64,000 nucleotides of DNA from Prochilodus magdalenae (GCA_024036415.1 JAMWET010001067.1:62001-126000), one strand, 5' to 3'. Counted from the stretch's first letter, positions 48,286-59,995 are shown. A program made the numbers and translations. The notes: a model not told the origin generated them from the sequence alone.

Positions 48286-51116
48286 TTTCCCTCACCACAG
48301 ACTTACTTAGAATGACTCTGTCATGTTTGGTATCAGGTCCTTCAGTATGTACAGTTTAGTGCTGGTCGTGATTTCTCCCAAAGCTCTTGTTTACCTTTAT
48401 CTCAGTTCAAGATAGTGACAGGAAAAACCAAGACCGATATATTATTCATAACCGCGGAGTTCAGCTAATATCGAAGACAATGAATCAGATTGTGCGTTCT
48501 CCTTCATTCAAATCAAGCACTGGGGAATTAAATCTTCCAGTATACTCAGACATGCACACTCAAAGAGCACTTATTGAAAGGATAAGATCTTATAGTGGCA
48601 ACAGCAGCCCCGTATTGTGATTTGAGACACCACTCTCCTCTGCTGTCTGTGGTGTGAGCTGAATAAGATACGCAGCTCTGAGTGTGAAGCAGAAGGTGCG
48701 AACGGGCTGATGTGTGTGGGCCTCAGCTGTTCACCACCGGTGCCCGTTATGAAGCACACAGCGGAGCGGTATTATGTCTGACTCTAATCTGACTCTCCTC
48801 TTTTCCTATTAATGTAAAGGAGAGGGGAAGATGAGTGGTGTGCAGTTTTAACACATGGGTCAATGGAAAGCCACTCATCACTCCTCAGTCAAGTGAGTGC
48901 AGTTCTATAATTAAATAGACTAACACCGCTTCTGAACTCATATACAGGCTTTATGAGGTTGCTTGTGTTCTGCAAGAGCGGATCAATTTTGAAAGGTCAG
49001 AGACTCAGGGGGGTATTCCATTTACATTGGGCGTGATAGAAACTCAAGCAAATACAATTTCTATTTAGTTGAAGCAATCAGTTTCAAACCGTGCACCAAA
49101 AATATTCTTAGGCATGATTTTTTAAAGATTTGTCGCATAAGTCAAATCTCTTATTATGTTTAACTGCTTACAGAGTGACTAAACTGAGCTGAAATACTAA
49201 CTGGGTATAAATACAGTACTAATAAAGTACTACTAATAGTATTTTACTTCATATGAACAAGTTTCATGTTATCTATTCCCACAACTGATTTTTATTTTAT
49301 ATATTATTTTTTGCTGTTTAATTAATTAAATTATTTATTTATTTTTGTAAAACAGTATTGTAAAAAAAATGTCTTTTACCATATAACTTTAAAAATAAAA
49401 ATAACCAATGAAGTATTAAGAGTATAAGGTATTTGAAGTAATGGTTGCATTAATTAAATGGATTTTTTTTTTTTAACATAAACTCAATCCCGTTCGAGTT
49501 TAGTAGGCTCAAATTCCACCCTCACCCTAATCACCCTAATGCCACCATCAATACCATTGGACAGCTCAACAAGTTTGTAAGAGATTGCCAATTGCTGGTT
49601 CTGTTATGTCAACTAATAGATGCCAGGGTTGGCTAGCACAGAGCTAAGTGATCCTATCCACTCAGAAAGAGTGAGACCAATCATGGTTTCTGGTTTCCTG
49701 GACGTGGAAGACTGAGGCCAATCACTGGGGCATCGCTATAAAAAGTTTTTTGCTTGGAGATCCATGATGCGATCTTCCAGGCCCAGTTCCACTGCTTCTA
49801 CCTAGTCAATCCACTGTCTCTAGTCTAGAGTCTAAATTTGATTGGACAGTTGTGCCATGTTAAACAGTCTTTCAGACAGAACCTCCTGATGTAAGGCCAA
49901 TTAAAGATGATGGATGCAGAGTAAAAGACAGGCAGGGCTGTGGTGTCTATATTCTACAGGTTGGGTCAGACATAGAATGAAATAACACATACTCATATTC
50001 AGATAGCAGCTCTATTGCTCCAAATACTTTTTTGTTTGATGTGCATAATAATAAAAATGAGCCCAGTCAATAGATAGAAAACACACCCTGTCTCATAGAT
50101 ACCGTTCAAGATCATGGGAATTACTGAGCAAGCACTTTAAATATACAGCAACACAATAATAATATTAATAATAATAACAATAATAATAAATAAATAAACT
50201 GTTGTTATCAGTGTTGAAGCTCTGGGTGACTTTTTCCATCGTACCATGATGAGCAGATGGACAAGACACTATTCCTACACTGACTTGTCTCACATTTAAC
50301 AAGCTTGGCTGTACTCTGATAAAGAGCAATACTGAGCCCACAAAGAAGATCATAAGAAAGAAAATTAATACATTTAAATAGATTTAAATGTGAATAGTTT
50401 GTTTTTAAGAGGACTTGAAAGAAACTAAATCAGGTCTTCTGTTGTCTACCTTTACAGCAGTATCTGAACACAGAGCTTAATACATTGTACTACTCGCCAC
50501 CTCGAACCGCCTTCAAAAACTGGCCCAGGCCTGCTCCGTAGCGTGATGGTAGATTCTTTCATTTGCCCTCAACTCTGTTCATCCTTTATAATTCTTTTCG
50601 CTGTCCTCTGCTCTGAGCCAGCTTGGCATGCTCCACTGTGCTCTCATGAAATGCAGGCCAGTGTAACCCAAGCGGCGGCCAAGGAAAGACTGAAGATTAA
50701 ATGATTAAATATTTAAATGTTTCACGTCCTTTGAGAGGGTTGCATCATCACCAACTGTCAAGAGCGACGGGATTGGGACCGCAAGCGCCGGGCTGGTTTA
50801 CAGAACCACATCGTTTGGCAGAAGCCTCACACACTTAATGACGTAGGTCTGCTTGTTTGAAAATACCTCACATGCCTTTCTGTCATATGGCTGGCAGGGG
50901 CCTACGTTGCTGGAAGGTGAGGACGGTAAAGCTACTCATGGATAGCTCCTCCCTCAAAAGACCGAAGGCATGAATAGCACAGTCTGTGTGCTGCAATTAT
51001 AGAGTGTCACATTCTACAGTCTACATCACCCACATGCTGGCCTTTATGAGATTCACAGAACCAGCTACCATATTGTCCAGGGTGATTAGAGAGGTCCTTC
51101 AAGCTTTACACTTCTG
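48286..51116. other. Unassigned; AT-rich, with (AAT)n at 50155-50200
   Basis: A 77-codon open frame at 48387-48620 has ordinary amino-acid composition but no family I recognise. The only clear repeat is a short AAT/AAC array at about 50155-50200. The interval 50460-51116 lies downstream of gal3st3 and should contain part of its 3' UTR. Confidence 0.3.
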
Positions 51117-51143
51117 TGTGTGTGTGAGTGTGTGTGTGTGTGT
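51117..51143 (+). repeat. (GT)n microsatellite in probable gal3st3 3' UTR
   Basis: Short GT array with a GAGT interruption, about 145 bp past the gal3st3 stop codon on the minus strand. Confidence 0.85.
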
Positions 51144-51204
51144 GGCCCATTAGCCAACCTAGTGTCTTGCAGTCCTGAGAAAGAGGATCTAATGGTAATG
51201 GCAG

Positions 51205-51570
51205 GCATTGTCCACAGCTTCATGTCCTTTGCAGAGCTTTCCCTGCAAGTCTGGTTTATAAGAGGAAAAGAAGAAGACTGATGTGACTAATTGATGGGAT
51301 GCTGGGTGATGCGTAGAGTTCCTCTAGTGGTTCTGCCTAGTGTACCTAAAGATCGCTGGGTCGAGCTCAGGAAAGAGAGTTCTCCATGATGTTTTAGAGT
51401 CTGCTGGGATGAACGTAACGGAAACCTGTTCCGGTAGCGCAGTGATTCCGAACGCAGCAATAGCCGCGTGTATTGCACTTCAGGCATGATGAGCTTTAGG
51501 CACATGTCCTGAGGGAGGCCTGTGCCATTTTTTGAGATGTTAGCAGGCAGATCATAACCGACAATGGCCA
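51205..51570 (-). repeat. Parent copy of the segment duplicated inside gal3st3 intron
   Basis: This covers 82 bp of 3' UTR and the last 284 bp of gal3st3 coding sequence, stop codon included. It is matched in the same orientation by 52819-53171, with identity high enough to align by eye almost throughout. Confidence 0.9.
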
Positions 51571-52547
51571 CTTTGTTGCTGGGCTGCCAGGGCCGTAGCT
51601 CCTTGTTGGTGATCTGAGCAGCAGAACGCAGCTGAGGGAGCCGGCCACCAAAGCAGCTGCGCACTAGCTGGTCCCGGGCGCGCCTCAGGAGCTGCACTTC
51701 TCTAGCCACGCATGCTAGCCCAATTGCTTTAAGTTGTCGCCACAGCGAGGCATTGAAGTGGTCGTAGAGCTCAGCGTCAATGGCATTCCATGCTCGGATT
51801 TTGTCCATCAGTTCACTGGAAAGGCTACTCTTGGAGGATGCAGTGCGCATGTTGAGTTTTACGTAGAGTACATCTTCCAAGTCCCACGACAGCAGCCGTC
51901 GTAGCAGGACTAGTGATTCATCAAAATGTTCAGCAATCATGACTAGTGAGAAGGTTCGCTCCACTTCTGCTGCAAACCGCTTCGCATATGATGTGGCATC
52001 TGCCGAAGGCCGATCTTTGTCACCACCTAGGTCGAAGGTCAGCGTGTTTCTAGCGTACATGGAGTCCTTTTCTTTTGGACGGTAGTAGGACCAGGGCTGG
52101 TTTAGGAAAGTCTCCAGGGAGCCATTGGGAACACGCTTGAAGCTCTGGCAGTACTGATTATAGTAGCTAAACAGTGACTCAAACATGGCACCAGGCTCCC
52201 GCAGGATGGTGACGTAAACCGTGTCGTTGGGCATAAGGCGACGCACTTCGGAATGGCTGAAGCGCATGTGGTTTGTGATGATGTGTGGTGGCATGGTGTG
52301 TGGGTGGACAAAGTGGCTGCTGAAGAGTCGTGGGTAGCAGAACTGGTGGTCACAAGCAGTGATGGGCAACGCCAACGTCAGGTTGTTGCGCTCTGCAAAG
52401 CGGTAGAGGATGTTCTGCACTGTAGAGCTGGCTGTCTTGTGTGTCTTCAGGAAGACTACGCTGATGTGCTTGGGTTGAGAACTGCCACCGTCTGGAGAGA
52501 AAGAGAAGCGTACGGACAGGCAGCCAAGACGTAATGCTTCCATAGTC
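51287..52547 (-). CDS. gal3st3: Galactose-3-O-sulfotransferase 3, catalytic exon (exon 2 of coding part)
   Basis: This exon encodes residues 28-447 of a type II Golgi sulfotransferase that moves sulfate from PAPS to the 3-hydroxyl of terminal galactose on N-acetyllactosamine-type glycans. The 5'-phosphosulfate loop is LKTHKTASSTVQN (residues 61-73). The 3'-phosphate motif is YVTILREPGAMFE (139-151), followed by SLFSYYNQYC. FSLVMIAEHFDESLVLLRRL (about 227-246) and LRPWQPSNKV are also typical of the family. N-glycosylation sequons are visible at N83 and N169, with others later. The acceptor is TTTTCCTTCAACAG at 52548 and the exon starts GACTATGGAAGC. The apparent ATG 26 bases upstream of the acceptor is intronic. 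Splicing to 53648-53730 is exactly in phase and completes a Trp codon. Total 447 residues against about 430 in mammals. The pattern of conserved residues fits GAL3ST3 better than GAL3ST1, 2 or 4, judged from memory. Confidence 0.93.
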
Positions 52548-53647
52548 CTGTTGAAGGAAAATGAGAGTTCCACTTAGTCCATATGTAAAATGACATTCAC
52601 CGGGAAGGAACCCTGCTAAAGGGTGCCTTATCCCCATTCCACTGTCGGGAAAGTACTCTCTATCATGCAGCTTTACCAAAACCTCTTTTTTCCATGACCT
52701 GCTTGTGGCAGTTTTAGAGTTCCATCGAGCATTTATATTCTTGCCAGAGCTCTATCTGCCTGCCCTCGTTTTACTGGACACACACAAAAGGCATGGTGAC
52801 CCTCATAAAAATTTTGTTGGCATTGTCCACAGCTCATGTCCTTTGCAGAGCTTTCCCTGACAAACTGGTTTATAAGAGGAATAGAAGAAGATTCATGCGA
52901 CTAATTGATGGGCTACTGGGTGAAGCTTAGAGTTCCTTTAGTGCTTCTACTGTGTGTACCTAAAGATCGCTGGGTCGAGCTCAGGAAAGAGAGTTCTCCA
53001 TGATGTTTTAGAGTCTGCTAGGATAAACGTGACGGAAACCTGTTCCGGTACTGCAGTGATGCAATAGACATGTGTTTTGCACTTCAGACATGATGAGCTT
53101 TAGACACATGTCCTGAGGGAGGACAGTGCCATTTTTAAAAAATGTTAGCAGGCTCATAACCGATCATAGCCTTAATTTCTGTTGTAATGGGTGTTCCTGA
53201 CCTGTCCTCTTGGCAGAGAGTATCCTCTTGGCTATAGCTAATCATTATTGGGAATGTGAAATATCAGGGAAACCTAAAGAGTTTACACAGATAATGTTTT
53301 CCACCACTGGGCACAGTATTGAAATCCGATGCTGAACATGCAAAGCTTCTTCTAGGCTGGTCATTAAACAGCTGCTAATGCTAACATTGCGGAGAAAGGG
53401 CTGTGATTTTCCTTGTTTCTTATGAAAGGCATGGACACCACAACTTTCTGGCAATATACTGTACTGTTAGAGTATGGACTACTGGAATATGAATTTGTCA
53501 GGTTGCCCCATCTTGCACATTGCTCCTTTAAGCAATTATCTGCGGATACTGATCTGATTCTGTCATCATTGGCATCCCTTACAAAGACAGTTGGAAAAAG
53601 ACGAGTGAGTTTGGCATGACGTTCCTGTGAATATTTAAAGTTCTTAC
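52548..53647 (-). other. gal3st3: gal3st3 intron carrying a self-duplication
   Basis: Donor GTAAGAA at 53647 and acceptor CAG at 52548-52550 bound a 1.1 kb intron, phase 2. It contains the decayed copy of the gene's 3' end. Open frames running across either splice site into this intron are not real. Confidence 0.85.
52819..53171 (-). pseudogene. Duplicated gal3st3 3' end inside the intron
   Basis: About 353 bp match 51205-51570 in the same orientation, including the stop codon, the last codons and about 80 bp of 3' UTR. Differences include a 10-bp deletion after GCAGTGAT (frameshift), a 3-bp deletion near CAGGCTCATAACC, replacement of TTTTTTGAGATG by TTTTTAAAAAATG, and scattered substitutions. 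It has no catalytic motifs and cannot encode enzyme. It sits upstream of the true terminal exon in the transcript. Confidence 0.93.
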
Positions 53648-53730
53648 CAGCTGAGGTGACCCCCATGATGCAACAGGAAGCTGACAGTAGTAATCGCCAC
53701 CAGAATCAGGAATATCTTCTTCTGAGACAT
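53648..53730 (-). CDS. gal3st3: gal3st3 first coding exon: cytoplasmic tail and signal anchor
   Basis: This 83-nt exon begins ATGTCTCAGAAGAAG and encodes MSQKKIFLILVAITT, then VSFLLHHGGHLS plus two bases of a Trp codon. A short basic tail (residues 1-5) precedes a hydrophobic segment of about 15 residues (6-20), the layout of a type II Golgi signal anchor. The human protein starts similarly (MSRRK, then a hydrophobic run ending in QLSW). It ends at the donor GTAAGAA and joins 51287-52547 in phase 2. The exon is too short for simple ORF searches. A 5' UTR probably continues in other exons at higher coordinates. Confidence 0.9.
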
Positions 53731-53740
53731 CTCTCACTGC

Positions 53741-53766
53741 CTGTTACTAAGAGAGAGTGGGAGATG

Positions 53767-53821
<55 letters not shown>
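53741..53821 (-). repeat. (GA)n microsatellite abutting a candidate splice acceptor
   Basis: On the minus strand a (TC)n run (53770-53821) leads into CCCCATCTCCCACTCTCTCT, then TAGTAACAG, then GCAGTGAGAG and the gal3st3 ATG at 53730. AG dinucleotides at 53748-53747 and 53742-53741 could end a 5' UTR intron, with the microsatellite forming part of the pyrimidine tract. The repeat itself is certain; its splicing role is inferred. Confidence 0.7.
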
Positions 53822-53823
<2 letters not shown>

Positions 53824-55616
53824 CTTGGATTGAACAACTGGTTGTCTGCTTTTGTGTGCTCATGGTTTGAGCACTGTTTGATTTACTAATCACAAGAACA
53901 TTTTCACAAAATGACACAGAAGTGAGAAAACAGCTTCCTGTGAGAATGACTGCTCGTGCGTGAGACGGAGTGAGTGAAACGGTAAGAGAAAAAAGAGAAA
54001 GAAGAAGAAGATATAGCAGGAACAAGAAGGTAGCAGTTAGGGTTGGATGACAGCTTTGCTACGTCACCTGATGAGGGCACGGTGTGCGAATGAATTCTGG
54101 GAAAGAATCCAAGCCGAGTCGGGGCCCCCTCTACTCTCACTTGCATTACAAAGCTGCCCCTGGCGCCCGATTACACTATCTCATTTCCCTCCTCCATTCA
54201 CTTTAGCCATCTTAAATAACCCTTTAACACAGGCTCCCTTTTCCCATTGATCAAACTGATACGCAGGAGCTAAATTAGCATTATCATTACCAAAGGCCTA
54301 GCTATCTTGCTACTCAGTATGGTAAAACAAGCAGGACTCAGACATACATAGTGCTAATGAAGGAGGATAAACTAGCTAAGTACATCCACTGGGAAGAGAG
54401 CGAACCTGGCTGTGTGTCACAGATCTCGTCCATGAACTTTGGAGCCATGTTCCAGATATTTAGTACATGGTAGGAAATGCTCAAAATGCATTACAGTAAT
54501 CTATTTTATTCTTTAAATACAACAGATTCCTTTAAACAGTGATGCATTCTGGGAGAAAAAGGTCATCAAGCTTTAAGATATTACAATTTTATATGCAAGA
54601 TGGAGCTTACCAGCACACACACACACACACACACACACTGGAATACTCGGCTAAGTTGGTCTATCCTGGTCTATGCTAGTTTAGCAGGTCACCACAGCAT
54701 TGTCATATTGGTTGTTTAGCATACCAGGAATGCTAGGACAGGAATACTAGGATTGCCCAACAATATGTAACAATTCCCTGAAATGTTTGTCAGTAGACTA
54801 TTGTATTATGCGGTATACAGTCCTATTTACATTATGGCGCAACAATGTTTAAATTTACCATCACTTATGTAACTTTAACAATCAATACTAATCCAGTAAA
54901 ATGCCGTAATAGTCATCTGTAATATCAGTAATACTAACACTGTAAAGAGCAGCACTATGCTGGAGAAACTGCTGCCAGTTAACTACTGTTATTTCACAGG
55001 TAGGTTTATTTAATGCCTAATCGTCTTGTTCAAATACTCAAACAAGCTGAATGACCTAGCTTTTCTTGATGACACTGATGTCTTTTAATCACTCAAGCTA
55101 ATTTATGCACATTTACTCCTTCAAGTCAAGGCTGAAGTGTCTGTGTAATGAAGAGTCCTTGTTACTCTGGATATACATATATCTCAGAAAGGACTGCTGT
55201 GAAAGCAACACAAGAAAAACATTGCGTCTGTTTCTGCTAAAGAATAAGCGTCTGAGATGAGGAAAGCTCTTTAGAAAAGATGAGGGAGGATTGACTAATG
55301 CCTTCAAATTTTGCACAACAGCATTTGGCGAACTAGCATTCCTCTTTGCCTTTAATAAAATAGCTTCAGGTCTTATGCAGTGTAGTACTTCTATTGAAAA
55401 GGACTATTTGCTCAACCAGCAATGAATGCTTTATCTCTCTTTCATCTGAACAACTGTGCATTTCTTTAGTGTCACTGCAAATACAGGAGCTTTTAAATCC
55501 ATCTCTCTGCAGGCCAGTATAACTTCTGTACTCTTTAGGGGCTTTTAATTGGGTGGTTTGTAATTACATTCACTGTCAACAGACTTTAGTCTGAGCTTTT
55601 ATACATGACTGACAAG
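53822..55616. other. Upstream region of gal3st3; (CA)n at 54615-54641
   Basis: No further coding exon recognised. At about 54455-54403 the minus strand gives MAPKFMDEICDTQP before CAGGTTCGC, a short coding-like phrase without known homologue, too short to call. A CA array lies at 54615-54641. Confidence 0.3.
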
Positions 55617-55960
55617 TACAGTACCAGTCAAAAGTTTCGACCCATAGAAGGTTCCTCATTTTTAGAGAATGTTTTGATTTTGTATAAAAGTGAAGACATC
55701 AAACTATAAAATAGCACTGGTGGAATTATGCAGGTTACCTTATAAACCTCCAAAATGGGACTTTATAGGAGAATAAAACAGCTTTTTTGTGCAACTTAAT
55801 ATACATTAGAGGTGGAGATATGGCAGAAATATAATACTGTGGTGCATCAAGAGTATATGTGGTATACAGGATGGGTATAGTTGCAGACATCTCATCAGTT
55901 GGAACTTATACGTGCAAGTCTGTCTTTAAGTCTTTAAGATAACCATCGTACAAAAGCTAC
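55617..55960 (+). mobile_element. MITE, family C, right-truncated
   Basis: Begins AGTACAGTACCAGTCAAAAG, the intact terminus of the family. Interior blocks GAGGTGGAGATATGGCAGAA, ATCAAGAGTATATGTGGTAT and CAGACATCTCATCAGTTGG are shared with 25665-26095 (inverse) and 58085-58255. The opposite terminus is missing. Confidence 0.75.
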
Positions 55961-56580
55961 ATGTATGCAGCACAAACACTCCCGCCTTTCTGAACATCAA
56001 GCCTGTAAAAATGCACTAAGCACTTTGATAGTTCTCAAACTCAAGCTGCGTTCCACATCACCGGGGGCAGTCCCATTACATGCCTACGCACTTTGGTACA
56101 GGGTGTCAGTTAAGGGAACTGCAGTTGATAAATACCTTTAATTGGAACATTTTACAACCTCATAATCAAACACGTAACTTTAAGGGACACGCGAAGGCTG
56201 ATGGGTGAATTTTACTGCAGCTGTCCGCAAGGCGATAAAACATTGTGTACTACCCCCTGTGTACTTTGAAGTTCCCTTCCCATGGGACATTTTCACTTCC
56301 AATGGCTTGGAACCCCCCTTAACAAGTCTAATACACTGTGTAGCCCACTTTACAATTCATTACGAGGGTGACTGGAATGGATTTACAGTGTGTTGTAAGT
56401 GTGCGAGGAGATCATTTCTACTAACACAACCAACATGTTTAACAACCAAACAAAAATAAATAAATAACCAAAAGTACAGATGTGTCCTTGTGTGCCTATA
56501 TATATATATTTATTGCTTATTTGTAGCCTTTATAGTAAAAGCTGTTGGGCTCCTGCTTATTGTTTCTCAGAAGTTTGGAA
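55961..56580. other. Unassigned sequence
   Basis: Open frame of 84 codons at 56205-56459 without a recognised domain. A short TA run lies near 56500. Confidence 0.3.
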
Positions 56581-56800
56581 AAATGTGCCCTTTTATTTTA
56601 CACCATAGTAAAGGGTGCATTTATATTTGACGTTGTGCTATTTACTTACCGCTTTTATATATAGTATTTGCTTTTAGATAACATCCAGTCTGACACATGC
56701 AATTTCAAAAATAGCTTATTACTCCTTATGTTGTCAAAGCTGACAGTTTTATTGAACATCACATTTAATCTCAATATCATACAGCTTTACTTCTAACCGT
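56581..56800 (-). repeat. Dispersed repeat F, copy 1
   Basis: The minus strand (GCTGTATGATATTGAGATTA, GTGATGTTCAATAAAACTGT, CTGGATGTTATCTAAAAGC) matches the plus strand at 58530-58690 over about 170 bp, with substitutions and short gaps. The two copies are therefore inverted relative to each other. Confidence 0.75.
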
Positions 56801-58084
56801 TACACATTACCGGGTATGCGGCGGTACAGAATTGGGTTGGTTGGCGTGTCACAGGGATTTATGTGCTGTCCTCTTGCATAATTTCATAATCTTAAAAATC
56901 AGGTGCTTTGCTCATATGACCACCAAGTAAGTGAACACAGTGCACCATTTGCATTCATTTTATAAATGTCAAAGTATGATGACCGCTTCCTCATGCTGGT
57001 TTAAAGTGGTCATTTCTTTTTATTTTTTTTGTTTATGACAAGCAGTGAAAAGTTTAAAAACCTCTTATAGTTTTTAGTTTTTTTTTTTTTCCATTTTAAA
57101 CACTCTACAGGCTGTTCCAACGGCTGTTCTTGTTTTCTTGTCCTGCAAAATGATAATTTTAGAGACACAAGGTTTTGTTGAGTAACTGCATTTGAAGGGA
57201 CAAAATGACATGCCTCTTCCGTGCTTTTGGGATCTACAGACCCAAAGAGTAACACACCGCAGAACATGTTTGATTCTGACCAATAAAAGCATCATCAACA
57301 TTATTTTTGGCAGACCAATTTTCTCTGAGAGGTGAAAGCCAATAATCAGAAATGTACTTTATTGATGAAAGCTAGCAGAAAACATTAAACCTCTGGATGT
57401 GCTGTCCTTTCTAAGCCTAGGACTTTCTAATGAAACCCCAAATGCCGTCTGATCAATAAAAGGGACAAACACATCAGCAGCTGTCCACAGCTTCAGCATA
57501 TCGTTCACTCTGGCAGAACGGCGGCCACAGCAGGACCCCTCCGCTGCCCTCATAAACAGGTGGCCAAACCCGAGCAGTGACTCGAGACTCAGGGCAGACA
57601 GCCCACAAAGCTGTGGCTGGGCCGCTTTTTTCCAGCAGTAACATGAGCATCCCCCCGAGCACCAGGCCCTGCCCCGGGCCTGCGGGGACGCTGCTGGATC
57701 AGGTATCGGGCTAAAGCTCATAAGAAAGGGATTTAAGAGGCGGTTCGACGGCAAGTGCCTCAACAATGGACACACAAGAAACAGCCCCCCCATAGACCAC
57801 CCTTTAATTAAACAGGCCTGATTGGGTTTCGAACGATCCACAGAGATATGACAGCAGAAAGGAGGAAACCTGAGAACCAAAGAGAGACCCTATGATTTAG
57901 CCCATAGAGAGAGAGAAGGAGAGAGAACAAAAGAGCTCCATATAGAGGAAGATGGACACATAGTATTACCCTTAAAGAGAATGCTACGGATTTGCTAAGC
58001 AGTTTTGGACCAATTCTATTGGTCTGTCCATCATGAATATTGACTTACTAGTAACAGGGTGACTAGAGCTTTTAAGCTCTATAC
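56801..58084. other. Mostly unassigned; GC-rich open frame at 57359-57880
   Basis: A 173-codon minus-strand open frame has balanced composition and lies in a locally GC-rich stretch (57480-57700), but it lacks any domain or motif I recognise and has no obvious splice or homology support. Confidence 0.25.
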
Positions 58085-58255
58085 AATAAATATATAACTG
58101 AGGTGGAGATATGGCAAAACTACAATACTGTGATGTGTTAAGAGTATTTGTGGGATATCAGGATATGTATTGTTATGTGTTGATATGTACTGGAACTGCT
58201 AAGTGTAAACCTGTAGCGTCTGTAAGATCCAGCCTTTTGACTGGTACGGTATGCT
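58085..58255 (+). mobile_element. MITE, family C, left-truncated
   Basis: Contains GAGGTGGAGATATGGCAAAA and ends CCTTTTGACTGGTACGGTA, the right terminus lost from the copy at 55617-55960. Confidence 0.7.
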
Positions 58256-58529
58256 TTCAGATCATATCAAAAATGTAAATATGACAAAAATGGTAGATAA
58301 AAGTTTTTGTTCTGAACTAGCTCAGCATATTTAGTTATGGTTAGATAGTTTGACATTTATTGAATAAACAGAAATGGTGACCATATAAGCACCTGATAAA
58401 GCACTACTATTTTTTATTTTTTTTATTTTTATTTTTTATTCCGATTCTGGATGGCACACAGCAAAACAGCATCATAAATCCTCGTGACACGTCAACTAAA
58501 CAAACCCGGTACCGACACGTACCACTGTA

Positions 58530-58790
58530 AGGTTGAGATCAGAGCTGTATGATACTGAAATAAAAAGTGATGTTCAATAAAACTGTCCTATATGGCGACG
58601 TAAGGAGCAATAAACTATTTTTAAATTTCATGCGTCAGGCTGGATGTTATATAAGACATTTTGTATAAAAGCACCATTTACTATTGTGTACAATAAACTG
58701 GAAAGGTTACGTGTAAGTCTGTAGAAGAACCAGACACATCCATTTAGTTGGGTGTGTCTGAACGTTTGACTGGTACTGTATACTACAAAA
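58530..58790 (+). repeat. Dispersed repeat F, copy 2, with a family C terminus
   Basis: Plus-strand GAGCTGTATGATACTGAAAT and GTGATGTTCAATAAAACTGT match copy 1 at 56581-56800 on the opposite strand. The right edge, GGTGTGTCTGAACGTTTGAC followed by TGGTACTGTA, is a family C terminus, suggesting repeat F is the interior of a longer family C element. Confidence 0.7.
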
Positions 58791-59874
58791 TATGTTCACC
58801 AGCTTTATATTCTGGAAACATTTATAAATAGACAGTTTAATAGCAGAGCTGCTGCTGCACATACCCGTGTGGGCACCTCAGAAGGCAAAATGATCTGTAG
58901 CATCTTACAGGCAACATACAACTCTGCTCCGATGATAGTGCTGAGCGAATCCGTCAATCAGTGTGATCCAGCCCTGCAGGTCTGAAGCTTTCTCTGCATG
59001 GACCTAGACCACTTAGCTCTTCTTGGGCGCTCTCTTTAACGTTGAACAAAAGGTAGAACAGCGAACAAGCTGCCTGAGGGATCTAAGTACATTTTGCAGC
59101 TGATGTTTGAGAACTCATCCTATGACGGAGATCACTTGGCACCAACGCTATGTCATTAACCTATAGATTCCCAACTGATGGGCTGTGCTCCTTAAACTGA
59201 GGTCATACAAACCATGAGTTGGCATGGTCATATTTGCAGAGAATTAGCATGTTTGCTTGATTGTGCACCATGCCAGGAACGTACACCTGCAAGGAAACAA
59301 GCCTTGGCAAATAGCTAACGTATAAGCTTTTATTCCTATAGTTAAGGTGGACCACTACCTATCACACTCTTGTAAATGACGTTAATCATTTATAATAGAA
59401 TCCTGTAACAGGTGGCTAATGAAAGTAGAAAGCACCTAGCGACACTGCAAACAGGCCAATAAAGCTGTGGGAGAGGAACGTGAGTAGATGACGCGGATGT
59501 ATGTTGTTCATTTTGATTGGTGCTTTGGCAGATCCAATGTCACCTGCATCAAATAAAACAATATGACGTCCAACGGTGTTCTTTTTCTATCAAATCAAAG
59601 TAAAAAGAACATTATAAAAAGGACTTTATTATCCAAAACAGCCTCACTGGAAAGGCCAAGTGCTCAAATTCCTCGACTGAATTGAGCTATTTAGTATATT
59701 GCACCAATTTGAAATCTTTTAACTCAATTCTCAAGCCCAAGCTTAGAAGCACTTTACAAGTACACAATCAATATAGTGCTATCATCTGGGAGTGTTTGCA
59801 GTGAATCACAACTGGAGCAGGTGAGCACCTGCTCTGCTGGAGTAAAAACCTAAGGCTTCCTCTGTGGACGTCTA
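58791..59874. other. Unassigned sequence
   Basis: No exon or repeat recognised. Confidence 0.35.
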
Positions 59875-59995
59875 TTTATAGCACCTATCCTTTAAGTTAG
59901 TGGCACTCAGGTCATTTAAAGTATGTGTGTAGTCAGTCATGTTGCAGCAACATAAAAGGTTTAATTATACTGACTTTTTTTCTACGAGGAATTAA
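59875..59995 (+). repeat. Dispersed repeat G, copy 1
   Basis: CACCTATCCTTTAAGTTAGT, GTAGTCAGTCATGT and CAACATAAAAGGTTTAATTA followed by TACTGACTTT recur in the same order and orientation at 61862-61985. Confidence 0.65.

Noticed and set aside
48387..48620. 77-codon plus-strand open frame with natural-looking composition
   Set aside because: No recognised family. It is open on one frame only and short, so chance is the simplest explanation without transcript evidence.
52350..52679. Open frames antisense to or out of frame with the gal3st3 catalytic exon
   Set aside because: Shadows of a GC-richer real coding exon.
53364..53666. 100-codon minus-strand frame beginning MGVTSAGKNF
   Set aside because: It starts inside the gal3st3 signal-anchor exon in another frame and reads into the intron past the GTAAGAA donor.
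54403..54455. Coding-like phrase MAPKFMDEICDTQP on the minus strand
   Set aside because: Too short, weak splice donor, and no known homologue.
57359..57880. 173-codon minus-strand open frame in GC-rich sequence
   Set aside because: Composition is balanced, but no motif, domain or family could be recognised, and overlapping frames are also open because of local GC content.
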